Below are positions 11,782 to 24,767 of a stretch of 64,000 bases of DNA, one piece after another (positions within the stretch are counted from its first letter, which is position 1; each line of letters begins with the position of its first letter). A program made the position numbers and the translations under genes. Source of the stretch: Dissophora ornata (Eukaryota; Mortierellomycota; Mortierellomycetes; Mortierellales; Mortierellaceae); assembly GCA_025201705.1 (NCBI GenBank), contig MU616610.1, forward strand, positions 1 to 64,000, read 5' to 3'. The notes beneath the pieces were generated by a model. It did no database searches, had not been told where the DNA came from, and saw only the letters and a list, made by a program, of their open reading frames with translations.

Positions 11782-14700
11782 ATGAACACCTCGGCAGCAA
11801 TTTCGAAAATATTTTGGCCATCGCATCTTTGCTCACGACATCTGAGGACTGGGTTCATCATTGGCTGGAATGTCAGGAGCTTTACCGCATGCATCGCAAC
11901 CATAGTCTCAGATATCGATGTAAGTCGGTTCTCTCCACCAGAGTTGCTTGATGGAATCGGAGGGATTGCGGACTCAACAAAAGCACTGCTACGTATTATT
12001 TAGCTTGACCCGTTAGTGTCCGCTCTTGGGTCCCTCGCAGCTGATCCTCAATTTGCAGCCATCAACCGAGCATGCGGAGTTAGCCCAGTGGTTCTCGGCG
12101 TAGCCATTGTGCCATTTGCGGACGGGATGGATGCTAAGAGGGTGATGGACAGCAATGCCAGATTATTAGCTTCGCGCTCTTTATTGGAACACAAACAGAC
12201 CGCGAATCTGTGGCTCACGATCGAGATTAAACCGACATATATACCGTCGCTCGAGTCCCTGCACTGTTGTGGATTCCGCTATAGCAACGTCAGCTCAGAG
12301 ATAATCTATTATAAGCAACCGGATCCACGGAGCTTTCAGTTCTTATCACTGGACCCACTGATTCTGGATATTTCGAAGATCAATGCTTCTGGGGCGCTGT
12401 TTGATGCTGCGCTTAGTCCCAAGGCTGCACAGAAGCGGATGAAGTCTACGATGAGTCTCTCTCGACTGTTCATGTCATCCTCGGGTCGGACAGTGACGGA
12501 TGATATGAATGTCACGCTGCAACAGGTGAGTGAATAGTTCTAGGAAGGGGTATATCTGTTCAAAGTAATGGCAACATCCAACCTTATATGGCATGCTTTT
12601 TCTTGTACTAGATAAATTCTTCGTATGAAATGGAGCAGGCCGTGCAAGCCAAGGCTAAAAGCCTTCTACGGAGACGAGCGAGGAGTAGGAGCATGTCTGA
12701 GGCTGTGCGTGAATCTGCAGTGGATCTGAGCATCAAAGTCAGGTCCAAGTTGGCCATTACTGTGACGACACTCTGGCCCGTGATTCAGCCCTTCACCATC
12801 CGTCCCCTGATGGTGATTCTGTTAGTGCTGAGAGCCTTGGTTGAAATCAGTCTCTGGATTTTAAACTGGAAGTTTCCGGCTTGGGCGTTTAATGGGATTG
12901 CAATCAAAGACATGACAACGACGGGACAGCAGATCGATTTGAGGCTGCAGCAGGCATGCTTTTGGCCATGGCAGTACTTTATGGCCAGGAAGAAGGCTTG
13001 GACAAACACTTCCATCACCAGAGCACAGTACATCAGTTTTTACAACAGTATGTGGCTGGTAGCGAATGACATCATTATTGGGGTCGCCCTAGGATCTTTC
13101 CTGATCAGCAACAGTAAATACATGGGAGAAGTGCTACAGCGCTATGTGAAGGTAACAGGTAGAGCTGTCTGTGTTCAGACGAAAGAAGTCTTATGCCAAG
13201 AATCTAATCAGCGATGTTCATTTCCATAGGATTATACCATTGACTCTATTTCAGCAGTGCTGGAATGGCTTACATCCAAGAACGAGTACCCAGCGGGATT
13301 AAAGCTCAATCCAGAGCTGAACCCGTTCTTGGGTCAGCTCTTCAAATGGCTTATTGAACTTTGGGCGGGTAAGTCACCTCTCTTCGCTATCCACTGGCTC
13401 TACAGAATCGAATTTTCCGGCAGCTGATATGTACAGTTTGCCATTGCTTTTCCGTCATACTAGACTTCATTATATCACTCCAGCCGATTGTTCCTACTGT
13501 TATCAATTTGATTGGCCTGTCTGGTGTATTTGGGGCCACCATGGCACTATCTTTGATCTCAGATCTGCTGGCATTCACAACACTTCACATCTATTGGTTC
13601 TACATGGTCGCTGCACGGATATTCCACTGGCAGCTGACGATCCTTTATTCTCTGTTCAATCTATTCCGTGGCAAGAAGAGGAACACCCTTCGCCACCGTA
13701 TCGATTCGTGTGACTACGATCTAGACCAGCTCTTGTTGGGCACGATCCTCTTTACGCTGCTCACTTTCCTCTTCCCAACCATCGCCGTTTATTATCTGAC
13801 ATTTGCCCTGGTGCGTCGAAATTTCGTATGGAATCTGGTAAAGGCGACTGAATGTCACATGGACGCGTCTCTTATCATTATATCTGCATGTTTGCATATA
13901 TTTCATTTCCATAGAGTCGAGTAATGGTCATTTGTATGCAAGCAACTATGGAAACGGTTCTGGCCTGCTTGAATCATTTCCCATTGTTCGCGATCATGTT
14001 GCGACTTAAGGATCCGGATCGCCTGCCCGGTGGTTTAAGGCTTGAGGTCTGTCCAGAGCGATTCTTTTTTGACCGAGCCACACCTCTCAGATGGGTCGTG
14101 AGCTCATTGAGATCTGTCTCCACAGAGAGCTCACATCAACAGCATCAGTCGCAACAACTGCAGCATGATTTAGCCAGCAAGAATATCCAGCAACGGGCTG
14201 ATGTGGGTGGGGATGGACTGAGCCAACTTCGTCAACGGCCACATAATGGACAGCATATGATTCAACATCAACACCAGCAACACTCTTACTTTGGACAACC
14301 ACCTTCCAGTCATCAATTTCAGCTACCGCGTCAGCAGCATCAACAACATCTAGAGCCACATAGCTTCGCTGAATCGCTCGCTGGAGATATTACGATGGAG
14401 CAAGAGATGGTACCAAAGTCTGTCAGCTATCTGTTCCTGACCGTAGGTGCATGATGTTATCCATCAGTTTGTCCTTCTGTGAATGCAATGTAGGATCAAA
14501 ACAATCACCTAATGGTACTTTATACCATGCACGATTAGAACTCGCCACTACCGACATCGGCTATATTCTTTCAATACTCTGTCCTGTGGAAGCGACTGTC
14601 CTCGCACTACTTCACATTTCATGTTCTTAAATGCCTCCTATCTGGTGAAACAATCCAGTCCATTCCTAGGCTGCAATATCCAATGTTGCCAGACACCAGG

Positions 14701-14896
14701 TTAGTACTGTCGCTTCCTTTTTTCTTTTGATTTGTGTCGATGTACTGCAATATACTCATCTTCCCTGCGTTCATGGCCTTCCAAACCTCGGTAATGCAGG
14801 AGTCGGTTTACAGTATACGCCATCCAACCAACGTTGCTGAAGTTCTGGACATTCTGCGAAGAGACTTTAATGAATCAGGAAGCGCCCAAACGGTAG
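11782..14896 (+). CDS. GPI1: GPI-GlcNAc transferase subunit GPI1 (PIG-Q)
   Basis: Eight exons (11782-11919, 12004-12525, 12612-13151, 13230-13368, 13464-13810, 13915-14442, 14539-14699, 14800-14896) close into 823 residues. Gpi1/PIG-Q is a multipass ER subunit of the complex that adds GlcNAc to phosphatidylinositol, the first step of GPI-anchor synthesis. The N-terminus has the family phrase ISKIFWPSHL...GFIIGWN. The core has DLRLQQACFWPWQYF, YNSMWLVANDIIIGVALGSF (about residue 363), WLIELWADFI, and the hallmark FRGKKRNTLRHRIDSCDYDL with DQLLLGTILF (about 520-540), followed by LNHFPLFAIMLRLKDP and RLPGG. A Gln/His-rich insert (about residues 632-714) interrupts the C-terminal tail. Confidence 0.95.
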
Positions 14897-15072
14897 AATA
14901 GACTAAATACACGACGCCAATGGCCTCTAAAGAATAATATCACTAAATCGTAATCATAACAAAGTCGACGTAACCTTGGCCATTGTTTTTATTACAACAG
15001 ACAGTTCTGTTTATGTACTCTAGGATGCCAGGAAGGTCTGCATCTAAATACTGAACGGTTGGGACGGGGATC

Positions 15073-16941
15073 TCACGAGGCGATTGCCAACGCGACTGGA
15101 GGCACTTCGAAATTGGCCGCGGCAGCCTCTCCTGTTGTCTCGCCAATAACGATGGTTGTTGGTGTAATGTTGACTGATACAGGCATAGACGTTGGTGTCA
15201 GTGTTGCATTGCTATTAGCCAAGGCAGCAGCGGCAGCAGCGGCAGTGGCATGTGCGGCCAATACCGCATTCGCCGCGAGTGCCATCATAGGACTCGCTTC
15301 AACAGCAGCCAGAGCAGCGGCAATGGTCATAGCTGCAGCTTGATGGTTTACATATGCGCCATTGACTAGCAGCGGATGATTCGACAACCCGGCTTGGTGA
15401 GCTCTCAATGCCGCGATTAGGTTGGGATGCGTGTGTTCGATATGATACTTGAGTCCGTTCAGGTTCTTGTAACGCTTGCCACATTCGAGGAATGTGCAGA
15501 CATATGGCCGGGCATCCGGATTGTCGGCTTCGCCTAGCCCCGTGGATGAGTGGCCGTGCTGGTTGTGGTATTTGAGTCCATTCGGGTTCTTGTAGGTTTT
15601 GTCGCAACCTGGAACGGAGCACCTGTAGGGTTTATTCTCGTCAGGAGAGTTTGAGGGAGCCTTGGTCATGTCCTCGAGAATGCTGAAGACTTCGTCTCGC
15701 TGGCGCATCCAGTCAACGGTAGCAGGTCCGATGGTAGGAGGGATGGCAGTGGCACCAAGGGTGGTTGGCCCTTTAAGGAACATAACCCGATGGCTACCCG
15801 ATAAAGGCCCAATCGGCTTTCCATCTCCTCCTATTACGACACCAGGGAACACGCCCGAGTAATTGCCGACTGTCGAGAAAGGGTTTCCGGAAGTGACTGC
15901 AACGGCCTGTCGCTTCGCCAGTGGGCCCAAGTGCTCGCCAGGGATCGTGCCCGCTCTGCTAGGGGACCTCAAGGGAGTATTCGGGAATGTGGACGAGTGC
16001 ATATCGGAGTGACCACACCCGTCGTCTTCGACGTAAAGATCTGCCAAAGAGACCACTGCCTTCCGCTTGGTAGGTCCGCCGAAAGTAGCAGAAAGGGCCT
16101 CAAGCGCATGTGTGGTTGGATTACTGTTGTCGAAATATGAGCGTCGAGAATGCAGTGACGGCAACATATAGGAAGAGTGCTGCTGTTCAAACATAGACCT
16201 CGACCGCGTCGATGAAAAACTCCTGACTGCGGCGCCATGTTGATTCCTACTTGGGCTTCTGCTGCTTCGACCACTGCCATCGCCTTGGTTCAGATCAAAC
16301 GGTGGTGGGGATAACGACAAAGGACTTATTGACAGTGCGGAGTCTGAATCGCTCCAGCCGTCCTCCTCAAAGTACTCAGAGGCTGCCCCGACACCAAACA
16401 TATCCTCGTCCTCATCATCGTCTTCTTCAAATCGTACATGGCATTCTTCATAGTGTTGCAGCAGGTCGTGAAGATCCAGGAGGGTCGTCCCACAGCAGTA
16501 GAAGTCGCGGCAGAACGCCGTCTCAAAGTCGCGCGCAAGAGGAGTGTTATTATTGCTGCTGCTGTTATTGTTGTTGTTGCCGGGAGAGGAGGAGGATACT
16601 GCGGCAGTTGCAAAAAATGCATCTGACCCGATTCCAGCACCACCGAGGTGGGACGAGGATAAATTTGAAGGGGAATACAATGATCGTGCAAAATCACTCT
16701 CGAATCTAGCGGATAGACACGAAGACAATTCCGAAGACGGAGAAAAGAGAGACGGAACAAAAGGGTCAACAGAATTGCTCAAATGGTCAAGAGAGGGTGT
16801 TCGTTGAATGTAGGAAGATGGGTGATGGTGGCTATAATGCATATGATCATTCTCTCCGAGGCACCGTGAGTGAGAGCGGGAAGGATAGATAGGATGCATG
16901 GACTTGGTACACGCTGTTGGGGAAGGAGAGGGAGAAGCCAT
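15073..16941 (-). CDS. SFP1: SFP1-type C2H2 zinc-finger transcription factor
   Basis: A single-exon frame of 622 residues from the first ATG. Two C2H2 fingers of the Sfp1 type lie at about 437-465 (CSVPGCDKTYKNPNGLKYHN...) and 478-506 (CTFLECGKRYKNLNGLKYHI...). The YKNxNGLKYHxxH signature is distinctive. In yeast Sfp1 regulates ribosomal protein and ribosome-biogenesis genes and cell size. The N-terminal two thirds is Ser/Asn/acidic and disordered, and the C-terminus is Ala/Thr-rich. The frame stays open 45 bp upstream of the ATG to a TAG that is also a plausible acceptor (ATTCATAG at about 16990), so an upstream exon, for example from the ATG at 17720, cannot be excluded. Confidence 0.85.
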   Translation of the reverse strand: MASPSPSPTACTKSMHPIYPSRSHSRCLGENDHMHYSHHHPSSYIQRTPSLDHLSNSVDPFVPSLFSPSSELSSCLSARFESDFARSLYSPSNLSSSHLGGAGIGSDAFFATAAVSSSSPGNNNNNSSSNNNTPLARDFETAFCRDFYCCGTTLLDLHDLLQHYEECHVRFEEDDDEDEDMFGVGAASEYFEEDGWSDSDSALSISPLSLSPPPFDLNQGDGSGRSSRSPSRNQHGAAVRSFSSTRSRSMFEQQHSSYMLPSLHSRRSYFDNSNPTTHALEALSATFGGPTKRKAVVSLADLYVEDDGCGHSDMHSSTFPNTPLRSPSRAGTIPGEHLGPLAKRQAVAVTSGNPFSTVGNYSGVFPGVVIGGDGKPIGPLSGSHRVMFLKGPTTLGATAIPPTIGPATVDWMRQRDEVFSILEDMTKAPSNSPDENKPYRCSVPGCDKTYKNPNGLKYHNQHGHSSTGLGEADNPDARPYVCTFLECGKRYKNLNGLKYHIEHTHPNLIAALRAHQAGLSNHPLLVNGAYVNHQAAAMTIAAALAAVEASPMMALAANAVLAAHATAAAAAAALANSNATLTPTSMPVSVNITPTTIVIGETTGEAAAANFEVPPVALAIAS

Positions 16942-18534
16942 GGCAGGGAAAGTAGGGCATGAGTAGTGGGGAAATGGACACGGCAAGAGCTATGAATATA
17001 TCAAGGAACGTTGAAAGTGGACAGAAGAGAGCGGGAGGGCGAGAAGGAGGAACGATGAAGGAGGTTTTCGAAGCCGACGATGTGCGTTTCCAGTCTCCAA
17101 TCGGTGTCCTTACGTCTGCTGCGTAGCCATTGGTTTCTCGCGTTCAGCATGGGAATGCGCCGCGTATTAACTGGCGTCCATTTGCTGCGTGTTACCGCCC
17201 AACGCTGTCTGAACACACTCTCGCCACACCAGCATTTTGCAACAACGACAAGAGCGTTCGACTGTTGTGGGAGGAGAAGTCCATCCGTCATAAAAACACC
17301 AGCTTTACACATCGATCCTGGCTGTGTCTCAAAGTTGTTGAATACAGCACAAAAGTCAGACCCGAAAATGAACCTCATTTCATTTTCCCTGTGTCGTGCG
17401 TCTAGCGCGCAAAGGATGGTGCTGGACCCATTAATGCGTTCGTTGTGTACGTGTGTATTTGTGTATATTATGTGCGTGTGTGTATGTGTGGGCGTGTGTA
17501 AGAGAGAATGTGGATGGCATTGTCTTCCTTCTGTTCCAGAAAACCAGTGGACACTGCGTCCGAAACCAAACATATCGATAACCGATGTACCCCGATTTAT
17601 GTTTGTTCGATACGTTGATGCATACTCAGTGAAGAATGAAAACTGTTGGGTCAGCGGCGTGGAGTTATCAGAAGGAGATCGCTGCGGTCGTGGAGACTGG
17701 ACTTCAATAGGAGCTGGCATCTTCCTGTGCAGTGAATAAGTGATGGGGTACGAGGGGATGAAAGAAAGAAAGAAAGAGAAAGGTGTTTAAGAACAATGCA
17801 CGTTGGCTTGTCATAGGCCTTTGGAAGGCGAAGGCAGAATGGGAACGTGGATAGAGGGGTAGAGGGGGTGTGGAGAGCTGAGGCATTCCTGTTCCAGCCC
17901 GTTGCTTGTCACAGATCCACTCGGAGACATAGTGACTGGCGACCTACTGACCAAGTTGCCCTCTGTTTCACACTCAATTGTGCAATTGTGAACCCAATGT
18001 GGACGAGACATGCGGTTCATGCGAAGGGCAATCATCTTCATTCCCTTCCACAACACATTGTGGCTCTGCTTTGAACGGCAACGTTTGAAAGCGCCGTGTC
18101 CCGCACATCTACTGCCATAGGACATGTCTCTTGCAGTCGCCCTCCGCATGTTATTTCGCACGCGAAAGACCGAGACAACCTCGATGACTGACCAGTCAAC
18201 GCTCTCTCGAGGGAGTCCCTCTCTGGCTATGACCGCGCCAACCCAGACTGAAGACTCAGCATATCAGCGATGATCTAAGCTGTTGTGCGCGTCGAAACTT
18301 GTCCATCCAGTGATGCTTTGCAAACGCCCTTAATATACTCTATTCGACTGATCGACGTCCTGGAACGATCGTCCGATCGGAGGCTGTGCTGCTTGCAATA
18401 ACATTTGTCATTTTCAATTTCGCCGTCCTTTGCAACCTTTCTATTTTTTGGTCACGATTTTTGGTCTTTATTACAGTGTACAAGAAAAACACGTCTTATG
18501 GTATCAACAAATAAATAGCTAAGGAATCATCCTA
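16942..18534. other. Upstream region of the zinc-finger gene
   Basis: About 1.6 kb upstream of the zinc-finger gene and beyond the 3' end of the RhoGAP gene. It includes a degenerate GT-repeat (about 17448-17512) and a GAAA run (17760-17779). A 239-codon minus frame (17001-17720) begins with an ATG but has low-complexity and poor coding character beyond its first 35 codons. It may supply a 5' exon. Nothing else is supported. Confidence 0.4.
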
Positions 18535-21500
18535 CTATGGAAAGTTAGTCATGTCGACCTCGGGATTTGCTTGCTGATGTTGCTGTTCCTGCACTAAGGA
18601 CGCTAGTTCTGGATCAGGAGTAGGAGACTGAGGCGGGGGTGACTGCAGAGACTGAGGCGGGGGTGACTGCAGAGATGGAGGCTCTCCGAGGGAAGCGACC
18701 GCTGCAGTGAGGGCGGCCTTTTGTTGTTGCTTTTGTTCATGCTCTTTCTGCTCGCGTTCTCGCTCCCGCTGCAGATGTTGTTCGCGCTGCTGTTGTTCCC
18801 ACTGCTGTTGCTGCTGCTCGCGCTGTTGCTGTTCCCTCTGCTGTTGTTGATGCTTCAACTGCTGCAGCGTCTGATGTTGAGGGGGTTGGAACTGCTGCGG
18901 ACGATAAAACTGTTGCTGCTGATTCAGATGTTGATTCGCATATTGGAATTGTTGCTGTTGCTGTTGGTACTGATGGTGCTGCTGTTGACCGTAATGCGGC
19001 TGTGGCTGTTGAAGAGGATGGACCTGGCTCATAGTCGGTACAGATTCACCAGAGCTCGATCTTGGAGGTAGAATCGGCGAGAAGCCGGGGCTGTCCTGCG
19101 ACAGAACTGGCGATGGCAGGTGTCCCGGCATACGACGTGTCGGTGGCGGTGGTGGCGGTGTACCCATCTGATTCTGGATCTGACTTTGGTTGATGCTTCC
19201 GATCGACTCCTGGCGCTGGCCTGTGAATCCTTTCGGGAATCCACCCGCGGCTGCCACTGTCACTGCTCCTGGTAATGACGTTCCTTGTCCTGATGCATGT
19301 ATGGGTGTAACATCAGAATGAGGTGCGTCGGCAGGTCCTTCGGTGCCCGCGCGGCCAGTCTTTCCGGGTCCCGCGAGGCTCTCGCCGCCGCTACTAGTGC
19401 TACTCATTGAAGGTCGCTCGCCTCTCACAAAGATATCTGCCGTATTCTTAATTAAGAACTCGATCGTCATGTTCTGATTTGAAGTGTCGAAGATCTCTTT
19501 ACTCGGGTCAGGGTTCCGCATCAGAGTAGGGCCAAAGACCACAGACAAGTTCTTGGGTGTCATCAAATTCACGCTCTCCAGCTTTGTGACTCGGTTGAGA
19601 TGCTCCAGTAAGACTTTCAGGGTCTCGTAGTGCGCATAGGGCATGCGGTCCAATAGCTTGTGGAACTGGATTCTAGCCGCTGCATAGGGCAAAACGATCG
19701 CATCCAAAAAATCATTGTAGAGGTCATAGGGAACGAGGGGCTCAGGCAAACTGCGCAAGTACTGCTTCAAGACCGAGGTGATTGAGCAAATGTCCTGATA
19801 GAGCGTGGAGTCCATCAAATCGGGCTGGAGTCCGATATCATAAGCCTGTACCAGCTGTCGTGCCTCAGCAGCCATGCCGGAGCGGCGGTAAATACCCTCG
19901 ACATCCAAACCGCGTTCGTCGACGGCCTCGATACACTTCTCGACAACAAGAGGAATTGTTCGCTGTTCAAGTTCGAGCTGATCCAGGAGGTCGTTTCCAA
20001 ACATGATCTGCTTCGCAGGTGGTGGGGGCGGAACGCCATAGTTGCTTCCACCACTGGGCGTAACATTGCGAAGACTCGAGGAATCTGAGTCCCTCATCTT
20101 TCCAGAGCATCCTGGTATAATCTCATGCGAGCATCGCCCATGAATTTGGAATCCGCATCCTATTTTGGAGCAACACCGCGTTAGGATGTATGCTACATTA
20201 CGTAAAATACAAAAGAAACGGTATTTGATATTTTAACCTACCGCGACACCTGTATTCGCGCCCCCACAACTTGTCATCGCAGCAGTCGCATTTTGCCGGC
20301 TTGAGATAATTGTACTGAGAAAAGTAATGTTGCTCTGTATGCCGTCCATTCAATGAACTCGTCTCGCTATTGACCGAATACGATCTTGGTGGGAGAATCT
20401 GTCCGTGTCCACTTCCTGTATCGTCGAGTGCATTGCCAGCTTTACCGCTTGGTGCTTCTGGAACCTCGACAATCATCTTTCCAAACATGGCACCAACAGA
20501 TTTGACAGTACTGACACCCGTGTTCAAAGTGTTGATCGTGCCTTTCTTCCAGCTAAACTTCTTGGGCGCAACAATTTCCTCCCCAAAGATATCTTCCTGA
20601 ATTTCATCCCTCTTGCCCTTTCGTGATGGATCCTCCGAGTTGGTCGAATTGAATGAATAGGTCGAATCGCTGCTGCGGGCAACAGCCAGTTGGGGAGCCT
20701 TGAGATCCTGCTGGCTTCCTTCACTGGCTTGCCTCTGTCTTCTCATCTTGCCCGTGAAGGACTGGAGCATACTGCTGCCGGATGATGCGGATGGCGCAGC
20801 AGGAGTAGCCTTTGCATCTTTGCGTTCATGCATATCCCTCATCATATCATTGTTGATGGTTGACAACTCGGCGTTGCGAACACTGAGGATCTGCATTTCA
20901 TCCAGAATACCATCACGCTGCTCCGCATATGCTTGGATCTCGCGTTGAAGACGCTCCTTTTGTTCTTGCAGAGCTTTGACCTCTGTTTGGTATGCTTGTT
21001 TCATGAAATCGTGGCTAGTGCTCATTCGAGGATTAAGTTTCGCTGTTGCGGCGGGGTGCAGTTTATCGGTACTGCTGCTTGCCAATGCTTCCTCTTTCAA
21101 CCTATAGTTCAAAATCAAACATTAGCATAGCAGTTCCGTATTTACCACCAAGCGATCATGTCCACTCTGACAAAACAAACAATATTCAAGTTTGTCAGCA
21201 CGTACTTGATCTCTTCGTTCATAGCTTCAAGATCCATTCCAAGCAGATCCTTCTCGATATACAGATCGCGGAGAGCCTTCTCGAGCTGAGTATGTTTCTG
21301 GGTCAGCTTCTCAGTCTTTTCGAGCAAAAGTCCGTACTCTTGTTGGCGTGTGCCATGGATCAGAGGGTTTGTAGGATTGTGCTTTGCCAGTTCGAGGCGA
21401 AGTTCTCGAATCAGGGCTGCAGATTCTGCTGGACTCATGTTATCCTATCGATTTTTAAACATAAGAGCGATGAGAAAATAGTAAAAGGTGATGGAGTCGC

Positions 21501-23392
21501 TGGCACGCAAGAAATAATTGCGATGCTGGCAAAATGGTCCTCACCTCTGGGGATGTTGGCTCCGAGATCGAAGGAGAACGAGATGCTGGGCTGAGGGGGT
21601 GGCCCGACATGCGCTTGTCCGTAATAACCGTAGGCGAACTGGGGATTTCTGACAAGGACTTGATGTCATCCAAGTTAGCCTTTTCAATGATATTCACAGT
21701 CGAGGTGCTCAGCCGCGCGTCAGCACGGGCGATGCTAACCCTGAAAGAACTGCGGTCCTGTCCATAGATGAGTTCCGCATCTTTAGATGGTGTTGGAGGG
21801 GATGAGTCTTTGCTGTCCTTTTCTGAACCGCTCAGCATGTCTCCTAGATCGAATCCGCTAGATGCAGTATCGTCCAGTCCGAAGACGAGTGGTGGTAGGA
21901 ACGGCGGTCCCACATCGAGTGAGGGAAGATTATTCCCATTTGCTTTCGGGCGACTGTCAACCCGAGGAGTCAGTCCGGATTGCGCGCCATTGTGGCCGCC
22001 AAGGTGATTGGATTGTGTAGGTTGTGTAGGTTGTGTAGGCTGAATATGTTGTGTAGGCAGTGGAGTTTGTGGAAGGTGTTGAGGTCGTTGCATATCAGGG
22101 TATGGACGTCTCTCTGGAGCTGGTTCAGCCTGGTGTTGCCTTTCTGGGAGGTTAGTGGGTCTTGGAGAGATTGGATCTGCAGGAGGCTTGCGCTAGAGCA
22201 TTGAAGAAAATTGTTGCTTAGTTAGTTGCTTGTATTTGATCAGTAGTACAGATGCGGAAAAGGCAGGGCGGGAGTTTGTATCCCATTCCGAGGGGAAATG
22301 GTTCTAGTCCTTGTGCTGTGACGCCAACACGTTTGTTGATAGACAATGCATCTTCCAATTTTTCTTGTTGATTTGCGATCATTGACTTTACCTCTGCTTC
22401 GGGGATGGTCGGCAATGATTTTTCAATGCCACGGTCGGTCCTCTCCATTCGCTCGCGTTCTTCTCGCTCACGCTGACGCTTGGCCTCCTTGCGTTCTTGG
22501 TGGCACTTCATACAATAGATACCTTGGGATGTCTTTGCAAACACCAGGTCATCGATCTTCGCGTCGCATTGCGTGCATCGAAAGCAATCAGCGTGGTACG
22601 CCTCGTCGCCTATTGTATATGTGTTGATAAGCCGGTTGTTAGACCAAGGGATTGGAGGAGATGTGAAGGGGTGAGATTCCCAACCTCCCTCCTTTTATTT
22701 GCCAATCGAAGAATATCCTCCTGTGTGAAGGTGTTAAAATGAGAGTAGACTCTTACCAGTCATGATGGCCTCGTCGAGGATGGGTCTCTGACAAGAGCTA
22801 CAGCTGTATGAGCACTGCTCGCAGATGGGACTTCCATCCGAGAGCAGGAGCAGGTTGCTGTCGCACTCGACCCTGCTCTTGCATTTCGCGCATCGGAAGC
22901 TGTTTTGTAATCAACACGAAACATGAATACATTTCAGGCACGGGCACAGGCACAGGCACGGAAAAGGGTTCACAAAGAACGTATGGGACGTGTACAAAAA
23001 ATAAAAATAAAAGGTCAGACAGGCCATCCTTGACTGTGGTCCTCGTCGATCAGCACAAATGATGGAGGCGTAATGCCGTCTCCTCTCCTCCCCTTCTCCC
23101 TGCGAATTTGTATTCGTAAGCAAACATTGCCGAGGAAAAGAGAGGGGGGGAACAACGCGAGCTGTTTCATGCCAGCCTGCTCAAATATGTGGCATCAGAA
23201 AAATTGCCGAGGACCTGTAGGTATGCAATGTACTAGTACACTCAGACCAGTTGGCTTGTGCCTCCTTTTTTCCCGTCGATAGTAATTTGATACTTGCCAT
23301 TGAACATGCCACAGTCCCTCTCCGAAGGCAACTACGCTACCTTCCTCAATTGAGCGGTGACAACCCAGGCAGACAGGATCCTGGTCTTCCAT
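18535..23392 (-). CDS. LIM-LIM-coiled-coil-C1-RhoGAP protein (Rga family)
   Basis: Seven exons (23298-23392, 22757-22899, 22250-22609, 21545-22176, 21206-21444, 20242-21101, 18535-20159) give 1317 residues. Two LIM zinc domains fill about residues 8-125 (CLGCHRSIEEG...HVQCFRCAKC; YSCSSCQRPIL...YHADCFRCTQCD). A coiled coil follows at about 415-600. A C1-type zinc module sits at about 747-792 (LKPAKCDCCDDKLWG, CRGCGFQIHGRCSHE). The RhoGAP domain is at about 834-1015 with the arginine finger in DVEGIYRRSG and NLSVVFGPTLMRNP. Such proteins switch off Cdc42/Rho GTPases in polarity control. The C-terminus is a long Gln-rich tract (about 1167-1255). Intron 1 uses a GC donor. Confidence 0.92.
18625..18672. 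repeat. Perfect 24-bp tandem duplication
   Basis: Two identical 24-bp copies (18625-18648 and 18649-18672) lie within the C-terminal tail of the RhoGAP gene. They encode two in-frame copies of the octapeptide LQSPPPQS. Confidence 0.85.
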
Positions 23393-24731
23393 TCGATAAC
23401 GACGTCAATAGAGACGAAGTGCAGAGGTGTAGCGGGCGGGGAAGCGGGTGAATCGAGACGGAGCTCTTAGTTGGATACGTCAAACGAAGTAATGGGCTTC
23501 CAGTGGATCGATTGAGAGGAAGAGACGGAGTGAGGAGTATATTGTGCAGGCGGTGGGAGCCTCTTTTGGAACAGCGCCGTTATATTCGTTTCGACGAAAT
23601 AGCTGTGCGGTTTCACTAAAAGCGTGAATCAATGAGCGGAGGAAGGACTGGGTGCCGATGATGTATGAATGAGAGGAAGAGAATTCAAAGTCGGATGAGA
23701 ATGAGAATGAGGGTGATGGGGATGATGATGATGATGATGGAGAGTGTTGTCGAGATGCCTAACAAGAGCCACGGCACCAGGAACGAGGAAACAAGACAAA
23801 CTGAAAATGAAGAGCAAAACCCCAAACAGATGGCGACCTGAGCGCGTTTTAAGGCATCCAATGATACAATAAAAAACTTCCGCGCGCAAAATCAAACAAG
23901 GCCTCGAGAACCAAGCAGGACATGCCTAAGCTGATGAATGAGCATCCACTAATTGGCAACAGCTCGCATGCATCCAAACTGGCAGACTCTCTCTCTTTCC
24001 CCCACTCGCTGTGCGACACTCATCAATTGGATCCGTCCATTTGACAAACGTTAACAGACAAAGTATCTATACATACCATCCACCGCAACAACAATGCTGA
24101 CAGGGCTCTATCAACATTCGTCAGCTTTATGATATCTTCTTGACCTTCTTTTTCATTCAGTTCATCAATACAGCACACGAACTATTGGTCTATAAGAGTC
24201 CTTTAACTGTTGCATCGTTGCTTGGTCAGCTCCTGTTCCTGCATGAATGCAATCGTCCATCCGCATCAGAACCCGAGGGTTTTCACGCCGCGATTAAAGT
24301 ACAATTTTTTATATTTCTGCGCGCCCATTCCAGCTACTGTCCTTTCCCTCCCTCCCCCTCTTCCAATCCCTCTCAATGATCGTTGGACCATTGCCGAACA
24401 GGTTTCTCCTTTCTCACTGCTAGCCTGTGCGACATTGTGGAATCCCTTTTTCTACTGAGCCCGATGTAATTATAAGTATAAAAAACGAGCTCCCTTCGTG
24501 CGACATTCGCAATTATGAGAAACTGCCATATACTTCTTTTGATGATCAAGATACATATTCCGGCATTCAGTTAGTTTAAGAAGCTGCATGATCTCTGGGT
24601 GGGACATGTGATGAATTATGGAGAAACTCTGAGCATCGGCAGCCATAGAAATGCTAATACTTCTTTTCATCCCGCTATACCGATCGATTTTGTCGCCGAA
24701 GAAGCGATGTGCTAGTCCAGCTACATGGAAA

Positions 24732-24767
<36 letters not shown>

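Noticed and set aside
17001..17720. 239-codon minus frame upstream of the zinc-finger gene
   Set aside because: It contains His/Thr runs from a GT repeat and no domain. Only its first codons might be a 5' exon.
18721..19071. Leu-rich plus-strand frame resembling a membrane protein
   Set aside because: Antisense of the poly-Gln tract of the RhoGAP gene.
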